A stretch of DNA of 58,280 nt from NCBI GenBank assembly GCA_003762715.1, contig RIBJ01000059.1, positions 1-58,280 of the forward strand. Direction: 5' to 3'. The notes beneath the pieces are model-generated. The model was not told the origin of the DNA. It searched no databases and worked only from the letters and a program-made list of their open reading frames with translations. The position numbers were made by a program, and so were the translations under genes. Shown here piece by piece: positions 25,314-34,562 of the stretch (within the stretch, counting starts at the first letter, position 1; each line of letters starts with the position of its first letter). Origin of the DNA: Muribaculaceae bacterium Isolate-104 (HZI) (GTDB taxonomy: Bacteria; Bacteroidota; Bacteroidia; Bacteroidales; Muribaculaceae).

Positions 25314-25838
25314 TTACCAGTTGCCGAGTGTGGCGTTGAATATCTGTAGCACCAGCTCATCGCATATCTCTTCGCAAAGCTGGTCCTGCACTTCCGTGAG
25401 CATCTGCGAGCTGTCAAAATCACGATACGCCGAAAATGTCTGGTCTATATCGTTCTTTTCGTTTTTGGTGTCGGTGTATTTGACACGCACCGTTATTGTG
25501 AGCCTTGTCTTTGACGCAAGCGCGTTTTCGGTAACAGCCTGCGGCGACAGCGCATAGCCCGTTATTTCACCTTCAAGCTGGAGGTCGGAGCGGTTGTCGG
25601 TGGTCTGCAGACGGGTGTTACGCGTCACATAATCCAGCAGCTTGTTTTCAAACACCTGTTGCAGCGGGGGGTACACCAGAGCGGCACGGATTGGAAAATT
25701 ATCTATCTGTATGGTTTTGTAGGTATTATAGTCCAGCGCCGCGCCATTCAGCTTGTAACTGATACGGCACGCGGAAAAGCCAAGCGCGAGAACACACGCC
25801 AGGCATACTCCTGCAATCAGTCGACACCGCATTTTCAT
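25314..25838 (-). CDS. lptE: LptE-family LPS assembly lipoprotein
   Basis: Outer-membrane lipoprotein that plugs LptD and helps insert LPS. About 174 residues. The start is at the ATG at 25838 (or the ATG two codons later), because a -7 box sits just upstream and would exclude the longer frame. The signal peptide is LIAGVCLACVLALGFSAC with the acylated cysteine next to RISYKLNGA. Family features: NYKTIQIDNF-like strand YKTIQIDNFPIRAALVYPPL, NRSDLQLEGEITGYALSP and a C-terminal helix EEICDELVLQIFNATLGNW. It leads the lptE-TPR-secG operon. Confidence 0.85.
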   Translation of the reverse strand: MKMRCRLIAGVCLACVLALGFSACRISYKLNGAALDYNTYKTIQIDNFPIRAALVYPPLQQVFENKLLDYVTRNTRLQTTDNRSDLQLEGEITGYALSPQAVTENALASKTRLTITVRVKYTDTKNEKNDIDQTFSAYRDFDSSQMLTEVQDQLCEEICDELVLQIFNATLGNW

Positions 25839-25846
25839 ATTGTCTG

Positions 25847-25854
25847 CAAAGTTA
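25847..25854 (-). promoter_or_regulatory. lptE -7 box TAACTTTG
   Basis: TAACTTTG reads on the minus strand and ends 8 nt before the ATG at 25838. It lies 7 nt after the stop of the upstream methyltransferase gene. It implies an extremely short 5' leader. No clear -33 element is visible. Confidence 0.6.
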
Positions 25855-25861
25855 CACAATT

Positions 25862-27226
25862 TCATTTTAATTCGGGCAGCGGCGGCAATGGAGCCGGAAC
25901 CGATGAGCGTATACGCCATTCGTCCGGATAGAGATTGTTCGCGCGGTTGCCAATATTTTTCACAAAGCCGAGCGGCAGCCCGGAGTATGTCAGCAGCACT
26001 ATGCCCCGCGGCAGCCCTGACGGCAGCCGGAGAGCCTCCGCGCGCAGATACGCCAGCGCGGTAAGCCTGTCAACCTCCACCGCGCCCCACACATCCCTGT
26101 TCATGGCAAGGCTCAGCGCAAGCTGCTGAACAGGCACATAATCACGACCCTTCAGACGGGCAACCGTGAATTGCGGGCGCATCTCCGCCGGCATTTCTAC
26201 AGCAAGCGGCGATGTTGACAGAGCCACCGCCACATCTTTGTCCGCCCTGACCTCCACCTGCGCCGACGGCGACAGCCAGCCGGACACTTCCGGCACAGTC
26301 TTGCCTGAGGCTGACCGCCCGAAATTTCTCTGTCTGGCATCAGAATCATCCGGTTTGCGCACAACCGCCATAAAAAGCCCCTCGCCCCGCACCGTTCCGG
26401 GCACAAACCTGTAGCAGGGGGCGTCTGTGTCTATACCCGGCAGTATATTCCACTCCTCGCTGAGCGGCACCGCAACCGGAACCGCTCCGTATTTCGCCCG
26501 CATCCAGTCTACCATCTCCTCATTCTCCTGACGGTTGAAGGTGCAGGTGCTGTACACCATGTACCCTCCCGGCTTCAGGGCGTTCCAAAGATTGGAGATT
26601 ATGGTCTGCTGGCGAGCCACGCAAGTTTCAATCAGCTTCGGCGACCACTGCGCCACCGCCTCCTCATCCTTGCGCATCATACCCTCGCCGGAACATGGCA
26701 CATCTGCCGCAATGATGTCAAACACACCGGCAAAACCTCCGAACCAGGCGGTGTCGCGGTTGGTGACACGCACATCGCCATAGCCCCATTTCGCAACATT
26801 CTCGGCAAGAATGTCAGCCCTCGTTCTCACAAACTCGTTTGCGACCACCACCGACCCTTGCGGCAATGAAGAAACCACGGCAGTGGTCTTGCCTCCGGGA
26901 GCCGCACACGCGTCAAGCCAGCGCACGGGCCGGGAACCGGACAGGAATTTTGCCACATGAGCAATGAACATGGACGAGGCATCCTGCACATAATACGCCC
27001 CCTGGTGAATCAACGGGTCAAATGTAAACGCGGGACGCTCAGGCAAATAATAACCGTAATCGCTCCACGGCACCGAATCCTGCACCGGGAGCGAATATGG
27101 ATATTTTTCAGGATTCAGCCTCACCGATACCTCAGGCGCCGAATCCGCAAGAGCGGTCAGCAGCCTGTCGTACTGAGGCTGTCCGTAGCTTTTTATCATG
27201 CGGGCAAAGCCCTCGGGCAACGCCAT
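25862..27226 (-). CDS. RsmF/RsmB-type rRNA (cytosine-C5) methyltransferase
   Basis: NOL1/NOP2/Sun-family SAM-dependent RNA m5C methyltransferase, 454 residues. The SAM-binding motif is LDACAAPGGKTTAVV. The two catalytic cysteines are in ADVPCSGEGMMRKD and VYSTCTFNRQENEEM. The N-terminal RNA-binding part is at residues 1-85 and a C-terminal RsmF-like/PUA-type extension spans about 320-454. It starts 5 nt after the pfkA stop, so it is in the pfkA transcript. RsmF (C1407 of 16S rRNA) is the closest functional guess. Confidence 0.88.
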   Translation of the reverse strand: MALPEGFARMIKSYGQPQYDRLLTALADSAPEVSVRLNPEKYPYSLPVQDSVPWSDYGYYLPERPAFTFDPLIHQGAYYVQDASSMFIAHVAKFLSGSRPVRWLDACAAPGGKTTAVVSSLPQGSVVVANEFVRTRADILAENVAKWGYGDVRVTNRDTAWFGGFAGVFDIIAADVPCSGEGMMRKDEEAVAQWSPKLIETCVARQQTIISNLWNALKPGGYMVYSTCTFNRQENEEMVDWMRAKYGAVPVAVPLSEEWNILPGIDTDAPCYRFVPGTVRGEGLFMAVVRKPDDSDARQRNFGRSASGKTVPEVSGWLSPSAQVEVRADKDVAVALSTSPLAVEMPAEMRPQFTVARLKGRDYVPVQQLALSLAMNRDVWGAVEVDRLTALAYLRAEALRLPSGLPRGIVLLTYSGLPLGFVKNIGNRANNLYPDEWRIRSSVPAPLPPLPELK

Positions 27227-27231
27227 GGCAA

Positions 27232-28212
27232 TCAGATGGACAGACGGCGCAGTGTGTCGAGAAGAGCGCGGTTGATAGGCTTGTCGTTCTTGATAGCCTT
27301 TGAGAAGGGCACATACACGATATTGTCGTTGGTTATGCCAATCATCACATTGCGCTGGTCGTCCAGAAGAGCGTCAATAGCCGCCGCGCCCATACGGGAA
27401 GCAAGGATGCGGTCATGAGCTGTCGGCGAACCGCCGCGCTGCAGGTGTCCGAGAATAGACACACGCACATCATAGCCGGGATACTCGTTCTTGACACGTT
27501 CAGCCATGCCCATTGCGCCTCCGGTAACAGGGCTCTCTGCCACAAGAACAATAGAAGAATTCTTGCTCTTGCGGAAGCCGTTCTGAATAAGCTCGGCAAG
27601 CTGGTCCACCTCTGTCGAAATCTCCGGTATGATAGCCGCTTCGGCTCCGGAAGCTATGGCTCCGTTGAGCGCAAGGAAGCCGGCATCACGCCCCATGACC
27701 TCGATAAAGAACAGGCGCTCGTGGCTTGTGGCGGTGTCGCGTATCTTGTCGACACACTCCATTATGGTGTTGAGTGCTGTGTCGTAGCCGATTGTGGTAT
27801 CGGTGCCGTAAAGGTCGTTGTCGATAGTGCCGGGCAGACCTATGCACGGAAAGTTGAATTCGTTGGCAAATATACGTGCTCCGGTCAAAGAACCGTCACC
27901 GCCTATTACCACCAGCGCGTCTATACCGTGACGGCGTATATTGTCGTAAGCGAGCTGACGACCCTCGGGGGTGGCGAATTCCGGGCAACGCGCCGTTTTC
28001 AATATGGTACCGCCAAGCTGTATTATGTTTGACACATTCTGGGTCTTAAAGTCCACTATCTCGTCGGAAATCAAGCCCTTATAGCCTCTGTATATGCCTT
28101 TTACCTTAAATCCACTGAAAATAGCCGAGCGTGTCACGGCACGAATTGCTGCATTCATTCCGGGAGCATCGCCGCCGGAAGTGAGTATTCCCACGCATTT
28201 AATCTCTGACAT
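27232..28212 (-). CDS. pfkA: ATP-dependent 6-phosphofructokinase
   Basis: Phosphorylates fructose 6-phosphate to the 1,6-bisphosphate, the committed step of glycolysis. 326 residues. N-terminal ATP loop [27 protein letters not shown], the catalytic TIDND motif in [25 protein letters not shown] and the substrate loop in [15 protein letters not shown]. The Gly after GGD in GGDGS favours ATP over pyrophosphate as donor. Confidence 0.96.
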   Translation of the reverse strand: MSEIKCVGILTSGGDAPGMNAAIRAVTRSAIFSGFKVKGIYRGYKGLISDEIVDFKTQNVSNIIQLGGTILKTARCPEFATPEGRQLAYDNIRRHGIDALVVIGGDGSLTGARIFANEFNFPCIGLPGTIDNDLYGTDTTIGYDTALNTIMECVDKIRDTATSHERLFFIEVMGRDAGFLALNGAIASGAEAAIIPEISTEVDQLAELIQNGFRKSKNSSIVLVAESPVTGGAMGMAERVKNEYPGYDVRVSILGHLQRGGSPTAHDRILASRMGAAAIDALLDDQRNVMIGITNDNIVYVPFSKAIKNDKPINRALLDTLRRLSI

Positions 28213-28238
28213 GTGCGTAAAATTTTAATTGTAAGCTG

Positions 28239-28246
28239 CAAATTTA
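28239..28246 (-). promoter_or_regulatory. pfkA -7 box TAAATTTG
   Basis: TAAATTTG on the minus strand (28246-28239) lies 26 nt before the pfkA ATG, with a TTG about 20 nt further upstream as a possible -33 element. Confidence 0.6.
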
Positions 28247-28314
28247 CACATTCATCACGACAAACAGCACAACGCGGTTCATTAAATTTCGTGAAAAAAA
28301 ATCGGAGCGCAGGT

Positions 28315-28803
28315 TCAGTCAGGAATCACTGCCGTGACGACATTCTTTGAGCTGCCGCGCCATGGGAGCGTGCCGTAATAACGCTCATACACCAGAGTGA
28401 CCCTACGGGCAGGGGGCGTGGAGAGATTCTGGATAAGATACGCAAGCGAGTCTGTTCGGACAGTGAAGTCAAGGTCGCGGGTGTGCACTCTCGCAGTATC
28501 GCCTGCGTAGGATTCGGTAGCAATAGAGCCTTCGAATGTCTTGAAAACAATGCCTTGTTTCTCAAGAGATGTCACATAGCCGGTAGCCCGCGCCTCTACA
28601 GCGTAGGGGTTAAGATAGCGCACATAAAAAAACGCTGCAACGACCACAAGCGCCACTGTCACGGTCCAAATCATAAACTTGCGGACACGGCGGCGCGGAC
28701 GCGGCGCGTCGGGCTCATCCCTCCGGCTCACAGGAGCCGGCTCCGGAGCTGCGGCGGGGCTATCTGTCTGCTCTTCAAGGAAAAAGTCGTTATGGTCATC
28801 CAT
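28315..28803 (-). CDS. Membrane-anchored hypothetical protein
   Basis: 162 residues from the ATG at 28803 (28809 also possible). The N-terminal 45 residues are acidic and proline-rich, then a basic patch RPRRRVRKF precedes one membrane helix, WTVTVALVVVAAFFYV. The C-terminal 95 residues are predicted periplasmic and contain YVTSLEKQGIVFKTFEGSI and TLPWRGSSKNVVTAVIPD. Its start overlaps the stop of the flippase-like gene, so the two are coupled. Similar short proteins are sometimes mislabelled as dehydrogenases; nothing here supports enzymatic activity. Confidence 0.68.
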   Translation of the reverse strand: MDDHNDFFLEEQTDSPAAAPEPAPVSRRDEPDAPRPRRRVRKFMIWTVTVALVVVAAFFYVRYLNPYAVEARATGYVTSLEKQGIVFKTFEGSIATESYAGDTARVHTRDLDFTVRTDSLAYLIQNLSTPPARRVTLVYERYYGTLPWRGSSKNVVTAVIPD

Positions 28804-29878
28804 GCTCATAACCGTTGTGTATTGTATCTTGTTTTGTATCGATATGATTACGCCTCTTGTCTGCCGACACAAGGACAAATGTGATTATACCAAGCACTAT
28901 CAACAGCAATGTGTTGCATCCCATGACGAGGTTCGCAAACGAGCTGGCGTACTCTCTGGTAAGTTCCGGTATTCTCGAGGCATACATGCCGAGACCGAAT
29001 ATTATAGCCCACTGGTAGGGTCCTATGCCCCCGTTTGACGGCACAGCCATCGAGATACTTGACAGCACAAAGCACACAAGCACAGCGGTTATGCCGTAGT
29101 CGTGCACCACCTGCGCCGTTGCCGGAAAAGCGAAAAAGGCGAGATAGAGCTGAAAGAAATAGCACCCCCAAAGCAGCAGCGTGTAAGCCAGCCACTTGAG
29201 TTTGCCTTTCATTCGCGCTATCACGGCGAAGCCCTGCCACACTCCGGCGACAAGCCGCTTTACACCCGCTATTATTCTGTTTGCAGGACTCATGCGACAG
29301 AACACCCACACTACAGCCACCGCTGCCGGCAGCGCCACCCATGTCCACGGCGAAGAGATTATCGCCTCAAGTTTATGGTAGAGGTCGGGATTTTGCTGCA
29401 GATAACCCATTATCTGCGGATGCGCCACCCCGAGAGTCAGGAGCAAAAGCAGAAACACGGTAAGAGTGTCTGACAGACGGTCGCATATCATAGAGCCGAA
29501 AACCGTGGAAAACGGAGCCTTCTGCCGCTCGGCTATATAGCCTGTGCGCCACAGCTCGCCGAGTCGCGGCAAAATGAGATTGACGGCATAAGTGCCGAAC
29601 ACCGACAGCACAATGATGCCCAGAGGCAGATTAATGTCCAGCGCCTTAAGCTGTATGCGCCAGCGCATGGCTCGCACCACATGAGACAAAACACTGAGAG
29701 CCAGACCCGCCGCTATCCAGAAAAAATTGCAGTCGGAACGCACTATGCGAATCATCTCACGAATGTCTACACCGGTAAAGAGCATAAAGCACAGCCCTAC
29801 GGTGACAAGGAGGGGCACACCGTATTTCAGCAGCATGCTCCACAAAGACGATTTCCGGATTTTTTTGACTGTATTCAT
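28796..29878 (-). CDS. Flippase-like membrane protein (LPG-synthase TM / UPF0104 family)
   Basis: 360 residues from the ATG at 29878; an upstream in-frame TTG overlaps the -7 box and was rejected. About eight membrane helices. Family motifs: VVRAMRWRIQLKALD, NLILPRLGELWRTGYIA, GSMICDRLSDTLTVFLLLL and SISMAVPSNGGIGPYQWAII. The AglD/MprF-like transmembrane family moves lipid-linked substrates or supports glycolipid synthesis; no MprF catalytic domain is attached. It overlaps the next gene by 8 nt. Confidence 0.85.
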   Translation of the reverse strand: MNTVKKIRKSSLWSMLLKYGVPLLVTVGLCFMLFTGVDIREMIRIVRSDCNFFWIAAGLALSVLSHVVRAMRWRIQLKALDINLPLGIIVLSVFGTYAVNLILPRLGELWRTGYIAERQKAPFSTVFGSMICDRLSDTLTVFLLLLLTLGVAHPQIMGYLQQNPDLYHKLEAIISSPWTWVALPAAVAVVWVFCRMSPANRIIAGVKRLVAGVWQGFAVIARMKGKLKWLAYTLLLWGCYFFQLYLAFFAFPATAQVVHDYGITAVLVCFVLSSISMAVPSNGGIGPYQWAIIFGLGMYASRIPELTREYASSFANLVMGCNTLLLIVLGIITFVLVSADKRRNHIDTKQDTIHNGYEHG

Positions 29879-29893
29879 AAGCTCATCCGGGTG

Positions 29894-29922
29894 CAAAGGT
29901 AAAGAAAATAAATCATTGGCAA
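29894..29922 (-). promoter_or_regulatory. Flippase-gene promoter (-33 TTG, -7 TACCTTTG)
   Basis: On the minus strand, TTG (29922-29920) and TACCTTTG (29901-29894) are 18 nt apart; the -7 box ends 15 nt before the ATG. Confidence 0.7.
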
Positions 29923-29951
29923 GCCCGCGCGCAGATTAAATTGGAGATTTA

Positions 29952-30014
29952 AGGCATTTTTTATGCCTACAATACAAAACTTGCGGCAAATATTAATAAA
30001 AAGTTCTATATTTG
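29952..30014 (+). promoter_or_regulatory. AraC-gene promoter (-7 TATATTTG) with upstream palindrome
   Basis: TATATTTG at 30007-30014 is a -7 box about 28 nt before the regulator's ATG. A 6-bp palindrome AGGCAT-TTTTT-ATGCCT (29952-29968) lies between the two divergent promoters and could be an operator. That role is conjecture. Confidence 0.45.
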
Positions 30015-30042
30015 CGCCCCATAAACCAATCTACACAAAAAT

Positions 30043-30942
30043 ATGGACAGGCTCGAAAATATTACCATAACGCCCGATGCGCTTGAACAGTACTCGGCTG
30101 AATTCAGCCGACTCGGATCGGAATATTTCTTTTCAAGATTTTCCAACGTGCGTCCGCTCACGGAAATGTCTGTCGCTCCAACACGCATGTCGGGTGTAAT
30201 GATTGCGATAGTGACATCCGGAAGCGTTACAATCGAGGTCAACCTTTCCACATATCACCTGACCGCCAATTCGTTGGCGGTACTTGGACCCGACTGTCTG
30301 ATACAGGTTACAGACGGCGACTGGGACAACCTTGACAGCTATGTGTTCATTGTGTCGCCTGACTTTCTACGCGACATAAACCTTGACGTGAATATGCTGA
30401 ACACCACAAAATTCAATCCCACCCCCGCATCGGTGTTACAGCTCACCCAGGAGGAAACGGCTCTGATGATGCGCTATTTCGACCTGATACACTCCAACAC
30501 CCGCCACAACAGCAACGAGAAATGTGTGCGCAGCATATCGCGCTGCCTGGTGTCGGCGTCGATATACCAGCTTATCCAGTTCACATCGCGCCACAAGGTG
30601 GCGACAGCCGAGGAACCCCGTTCTCGACGGTCAAACTATGTCAAAGACTTCATGGCTCTGGTGCACAAGCATCACCAGACCGAACGCTCGGTGACTTTCT
30701 ATGCGTCAAAACTGTTCATATCGCCCAAGTACCTGTCACTGATAGTCAAAGAGGCTACCGGACGCAGCGCCGCACAGTGGATTGACGAATTTGTGATTCT
30801 TGAAGCAAAAAATCTGCTGCGCTTCTCCGGAAAGAACGTGCAGCAGATTGCTTATGAGTTGAACTTTTCCAATCAGTCGAGTTTCGGCAAATACTTCAAG
30901 CATATCACCGGGATGTCGCCGACCGAGTACCAAAAGTCTTAG
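30043..30942 (+). CDS. AraC-family transcriptional regulator
   Basis: 299 residues. The N-terminal half is a cupin-like sensing domain (VMIAIVTSGSVTIEV then LTANSLAVLGPDCLIQV). The C-terminal AraC DNA-binding domain covers about 195-297. The first helix-turn-helix is SVTFYASKLFISPKYLSLIV, linked by RSAAQWIDEFVILEAKNLL to the second, NVQQIAYELNFSNQSSFGKYF, with the family signature GMSPTEY near the end. It is transcribed away from the flippase-like gene and ends 10 nt before ftsZ. Its target is unknown; the divergent flippase operon is a candidate. Confidence 0.9.
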   Translation: MDRLENITITPDALEQYSAEFSRLGSEYFFSRFSNVRPLTEMSVAPTRMSGVMIAIVTSGSVTIEVNLSTYHLTANSLAVLGPDCLIQVTDGDWDNLDSYVFIVSPDFLRDINLDVNMLNTTKFNPTPASVLQLTQEETALMMRYFDLIHSNTRHNSNEKCVRSISRCLVSASIYQLIQFTSRHKVATAEEPRSRRSNYVKDFMALVHKHHQTERSVTFYASKLFISPKYLSLIVKEATGRSAAQWIDEFVILEAKNLLRFSGKNVQQIAYELNFSNQSSFGKYFKHITGMSPTEYQKS

Positions 30943-30952
30943 AAACAGATTC

Positions 30953-32278
30953 TTAGAATACGATATTCATTCCGCCCGAAGGGTTACGGGAGTCGGATAC
31001 GGATGGCTGGGCAGGCGAAACGGCAGAGGATGAGACTCCGCGCACACTCTCCACAACTTTTTTCTCGCGGTTGTACGCAGGGCTGTTTTCAAGCACCTCT
31101 ATTACCGAGTCGTCATCGAACTGCAACGGCTTCAGTATGATGTAGTTTGTGCTGTAGTAGTCCACCTTGGAGCCGTACTCCTTGCGCAGTATATTCTGGC
31201 TGTCGGTCTGGTCAACAGTCCTTGCTTTGTCGTGAGAAACGGGGTCTGACGCATAGGGTGCCGGAGCCAGACCATCCTCATCCTCCTCAAACCCGGAAGC
31301 AAGCAGAGTTACCTTGATTGAATCGCCGAGAGTGTTGTCGACAGAAGCGCCCCATATCACATCCACCCGCTTGTCGATTGTCTTGACAAAGGTGGTGAAT
31401 TCCTGCATTTCGCCCATAAGGAACTTTTTTTCAGCCTGTTCCGAGAAGTACAGATTGAAAAGCAGCTTTTTGGAGCTGAATATGTTGCGGTTTTTGAGCA
31501 GCGGCGAGTCAAGCGCGTTTTCAATGGCCTTGGTGACACGCTTTTCTCCTTCGCCGTATCCTGTGCTGATAATGGCGGCACCGCCGTCGCGCAGCGTTGT
31601 CTCCACATCGCGGAAGTCCAGGTTCATGTGTCCCTCGGAAGTAATTATCTCCGAAATGGAGCGCGCCGCGGTTGCAAGAGTCTCGTCAGATTTATAAAGA
31701 GCGTTGAAGAAATCAAGGTCGCCGTATATCTCGATCAGCCGGTCGTTGTTTATGACCAGCAGCGCATCGACATGCTTTGCCATTTCGGCGCGCCCCTCGA
31801 TAGCTTTGAGAATCTTGCGGTCACCCTCAAAGTAAAACGGTATTGTGATGATACCTATGGTGAGAAGCCCTTTTTCCTTGGCTATTCTCGCCACAACCGG
31901 ACCGGCGCCGGTGCCGGTGCCGCCGCCGAGGGTGGCTGTGATGAACACCATGTGGGTGTTGTCCTCGAAAAGAGCCTCGATTTTTGCAATGTCTTCTTCG
32001 GCTGCATCTCTTGCTATCTCTGGTTTGTTTCCGGCACCGAGACCGTTGCCTATAAGCACTTTTGTGGGCACAGGCGATGTTTCGAGCGCCTGCCAGTCGG
32101 TGTTGACGACGGCAAACGCCACATTTTTGATGCCTTGCTTGTACATATAGTTGACGGCATTGCTGCCGCCGCCGCCGACACCCACCGCTTTAATATAGAT
32201 GAGATTGGCTTTATTTTGTGCGGATGTCTCGAAGCCCTCTGCAAGAGAGTCCATTGCGTTCCGTTCGTAATCTTCCAT
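30953..32278 (-). CDS. ftsZ: Cell division protein FtsZ
   Basis: Tubulin-like GTPase that forms the Z ring. 441 residues. Nucleotide motifs: VGGGGSNAVNYMYKQG near residue 34 and the tubulin signature GGGTGTGAGPVVARIAKE near 120, followed by TIPFYFEGDRK. The globular part ends near residue 330. A linker of about 100 residues leads to the C-terminal peptide GGMNIVF, which should bind FtsA. Last gene of the dcw cluster. Confidence 0.97.
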   Translation of the reverse strand: MEDYERNAMDSLAEGFETSAQNKANLIYIKAVGVGGGGSNAVNYMYKQGIKNVAFAVVNTDWQALETSPVPTKVLIGNGLGAGNKPEIARDAAEEDIAKIEALFEDNTHMVFITATLGGGTGTGAGPVVARIAKEKGLLTIGIITIPFYFEGDRKILKAIEGRAEMAKHVDALLVINNDRLIEIYGDLDFFNALYKSDETLATAARSISEIITSEGHMNLDFRDVETTLRDGGAAIISTGYGEGEKRVTKAIENALDSPLLKNRNIFSSKKLLFNLYFSEQAEKKFLMGEMQEFTTFVKTIDKRVDVIWGASVDNTLGDSIKVTLLASGFEEDEDGLAPAPYASDPVSHDKARTVDQTDSQNILRKEYGSKVDYYSTNYIILKPLQFDDDSVIEVLENSPAYNREKKVVESVRGVSSSAVSPAQPSVSDSRNPSGGMNIVF

Positions 32279-32328
32279 ATGCCTCTAATAATTGTAGTGT
32301 GGTAAGAGTTGTGTATTGTGTGTGAGTG

Positions 32329-33606
32329 TCACTCGTCGTCATCGATGAAATCATCGTCATCACCTTCGTTGGAGACAAACGTCTTGAACTTATCCCAAAA
32401 TGACTTTATTCCGGTGCCGGTCTTTGACCCCGCCGGCTCGTGTTTAGGTTCAGGAATGTTTATTTCCTCCGGTTCCGGTTTTTCTTCCGGAGTGAGACAC
32501 TCCACCGGATTTCGTGATGCTGCGAGAAGAAGCGATATGATATCTACCGCATCGGAGGGTATGCGGCCGTCGCCGATGCGCACATGCGCGGATGTGGAGC
32601 TGCCGCTGCGCACCTTCATGCCGAGTTCTTTTTCAAGACGCGAGCTGAACCCGGACAGCATGGCTCCCCTGCCCACAAGCACTACTCCGCCCGGAAGCTC
32701 CGCTGGGGTGAGCGAGGCATATTTTATCTGCTCCTTGATATTGGCGATTATCTCTCCCGCCCTGTGGCTCACAAGGTTGTTCACCTCAGAGAGAGACATT
32801 TCGGCATTTTCGGCACCGATTACAGCAGAGCCTCTGCTCTTTTTGATTTCTTCGGCATCCTCTTCCACAGTGTTCAGAGTCGTGAGGTCGCGAGTGATGT
32901 TGCGCGAGCCGAGCGGCAGGGTTGCAAGATACTGCAAAGAGCCTTGCCTGTATATAGCCACTGTTGTTGTTTCGGCGCCAAAGTCAACCATCATGCAGCC
33001 GAGACGGCGCTCGTCGGTGGTCAGCACCAGATCAGCCTCGGCGAGAGGACGGATAATATAGCCCGCTATTCTGAGGTTGAGCTTGTCATCGACAAGGAGG
33101 TCTATGTTTCGTTTGAGCTGCGGACGGCAGGTTATGAGATTGGCGCACATGCGGATGTCGGAGCAATACATCCCTTCAGGATGCTCGGCGCGTGAATTGT
33201 CTATAAAATATTCTCTCGGCACAACCTCAAGAATGTCCTTTTCCGTGACCACTCCCGAGCGAACCTCCAGCTTCAGGCGGTCAAGCAAATCGGCTGTGAC
33301 TTCGGTTTCGGGCGGCATCTTGCGCTCCACCTCGGCGGAAATCGAAGAGAGAGACCTGCCTCCGATGCCTACATACACGCACTGCACTCGTCTGGTGCCG
33401 AGCCTGTTCTGTATTTTACGCAGTATCCGCTCTACCGAGCCGGCAGCCACCTTGATGTTGCTGACCTGCCCGTAGCGCACGCAGTCAATCAGAGCTTCTT
33501 CCTCTACGATTTTGACAGTGAGAACTCCGTCGGGGCTAACCGTACCGACCGCACCGCAGATTTTCGAGCTGCCTATCTCAAGGGCTATAATGGTTTTGTC
33601 GTCCAT
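32329..33606 (-). CDS. ftsA: Cell division protein FtsA
   Basis: Actin-like membrane tether for FtsZ. 425 residues. The ATPase fold is shown by KTIIALEIGSSKICGAVG at the N-terminus, MMVDFGAETTTVAIY and GGVVLVGRGAMLSGF. The 1C domain lies at about 80-160 with CVYVGIGGRSLSS. The C-terminus is a proline-rich linker then FWDKFKTFVSNEGDDDDFIDDDE; the membrane-binding helix is probably FWDKFKTFV. It lies 50 nt upstream of ftsZ. Confidence 0.95.
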   Translation of the reverse strand: MDDKTIIALEIGSSKICGAVGTVSPDGVLTVKIVEEEALIDCVRYGQVSNIKVAAGSVERILRKIQNRLGTRRVQCVYVGIGGRSLSSISAEVERKMPPETEVTADLLDRLKLEVRSGVVTEKDILEVVPREYFIDNSRAEHPEGMYCSDIRMCANLITCRPQLKRNIDLLVDDKLNLRIAGYIIRPLAEADLVLTTDERRLGCMMVDFGAETTTVAIYRQGSLQYLATLPLGSRNITRDLTTLNTVEEDAEEIKKSRGSAVIGAENAEMSLSEVNNLVSHRAGEIIANIKEQIKYASLTPAELPGGVVLVGRGAMLSGFSSRLEKELGMKVRSGSSTSAHVRIGDGRIPSDAVDIISLLLAASRNPVECLTPEEKPEPEEINIPEPKHEPAGSKTGTGIKSFWDKFKTFVSNEGDDDDFIDDDE

Positions 33607-33629
33607 ATTACTTTATTGTGTGGGAGAAT

Positions 33630-34562
33630 TTAATTCGTTTTCTTAACCGCCGCAGGTATCGGCTTGTCGTTTTTTGCCTTCACGCCCGGCTTTACCTGAC
33701 CCGGCTGCACATTGTCGCCTGCAAGCATGGTGTTTATGTCGGGGGTCTCGCTATCCTCATCGGCGGCATATTTAGGAGCCGGCAGCTTTTTCTGTCGGCG
33801 TGTAGCCACTATCTGCCCATTCCATTTCACCGAAATGGTGTCGTAATAGCTCCACCCTTTCACCGGCATGACCTCGGAGTACATTCTGCGCAGACGCATG
33901 AACTTGCTGTCGAAGTTGTCCGGCGTACCGAAGTTTATCACCTGACCTCTGACAATAGGAACCAGCAGGATATCCGAGTGGGAGTCCACTTTTATCATGG
34001 ACACCAGCGAGTTCCACAGCGAGTCGCGCGAAATATAGTCGACCAGCGGCAACACTTTTCCGGCAGGAAACACCGAATCGGAAAAATTGCCCTGAATCAC
34101 CGGCACATCTATATGATAACGCGCATCTGCCGATATTCGTTTGCCGCTCCTGTTGATATAATAGGACCCATGGGAGTCAAACACTCTGGCTACGGGGTGC
34201 AGAGGGTCGACGGTTATAAGCACAGACCCGTCTGTCAGACGCACGGCATTAGCGTTTTCAATCTTGTCAATGGAATTGAGCAGCCGTTCAATACTGTCGG
34301 TGTCTATATCCATTATCCTCATGCCTCGCGCGTTTGCGGGCAGGGTGCCGAGCTCGCGCGACAGCTCGGCAGCGGTCACAAACTTCAGCGAAGCGGTATC
34401 GTTTACCGCGATTTTCAGCCCGGTACATCTTATGTCCGCGCTGGCACCGTTTGTCACGCTCAGAGCCACAACCAGATACACCGCAAGACACACCGCCACA
34501 AGCGCCTGAATGGCAGTGCGCCTGCGGTTTTTGCGGTTTTTATGTCTTTTTTGCTGTGTCAT
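33630..34562 (-). CDS. ftsQ: Cell division protein FtsQ
   Basis: 310-residue bitopic division protein that links FtsB/FtsL-type proteins in the periplasm. A short basic cytoplasmic tail (RHKNRKNRRR) precedes one membrane helix, IQALVAVCLAVYLVVAL. A POTRA-like domain follows at about 45-115, then a beta domain ending near 265. A proline/lysine-rich tail of about 45 residues closes the protein. The 4-nt overlap with murC and its place before ftsA are typical. Confidence 0.9.
   Translation of the reverse strand: MTQQKRHKNRKNRRRTAIQALVAVCLAVYLVVALSVTNGASADIRCTGLKIAVNDTASLKFVTAAELSRELGTLPANARGMRIMDIDTDSIERLLNSIDKIENANAVRLTDGSVLITVDPLHPVARVFDSHGSYYINRSGKRISADARYHIDVPVIQGNFSDSVFPAGKVLPLVDYISRDSLWNSLVSMIKVDSHSDILLVPIVRGQVINFGTPDNFDSKFMRLRRMYSEVMPVKGWSYYDTISVKWNGQIVATRRQKKLPAPKYAADEDSETPDINTMLAGDNVQPGQVKPGVKAKNDKPIPAAVKKTN

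Noticed and set aside
29952-29968. AGGCAT-T5-ATGCCT as a transcription terminator
   Set aside because: It lies between divergent promoters, not after a gene, and the stem has only 6 bp; an operator is more likely than a terminator.
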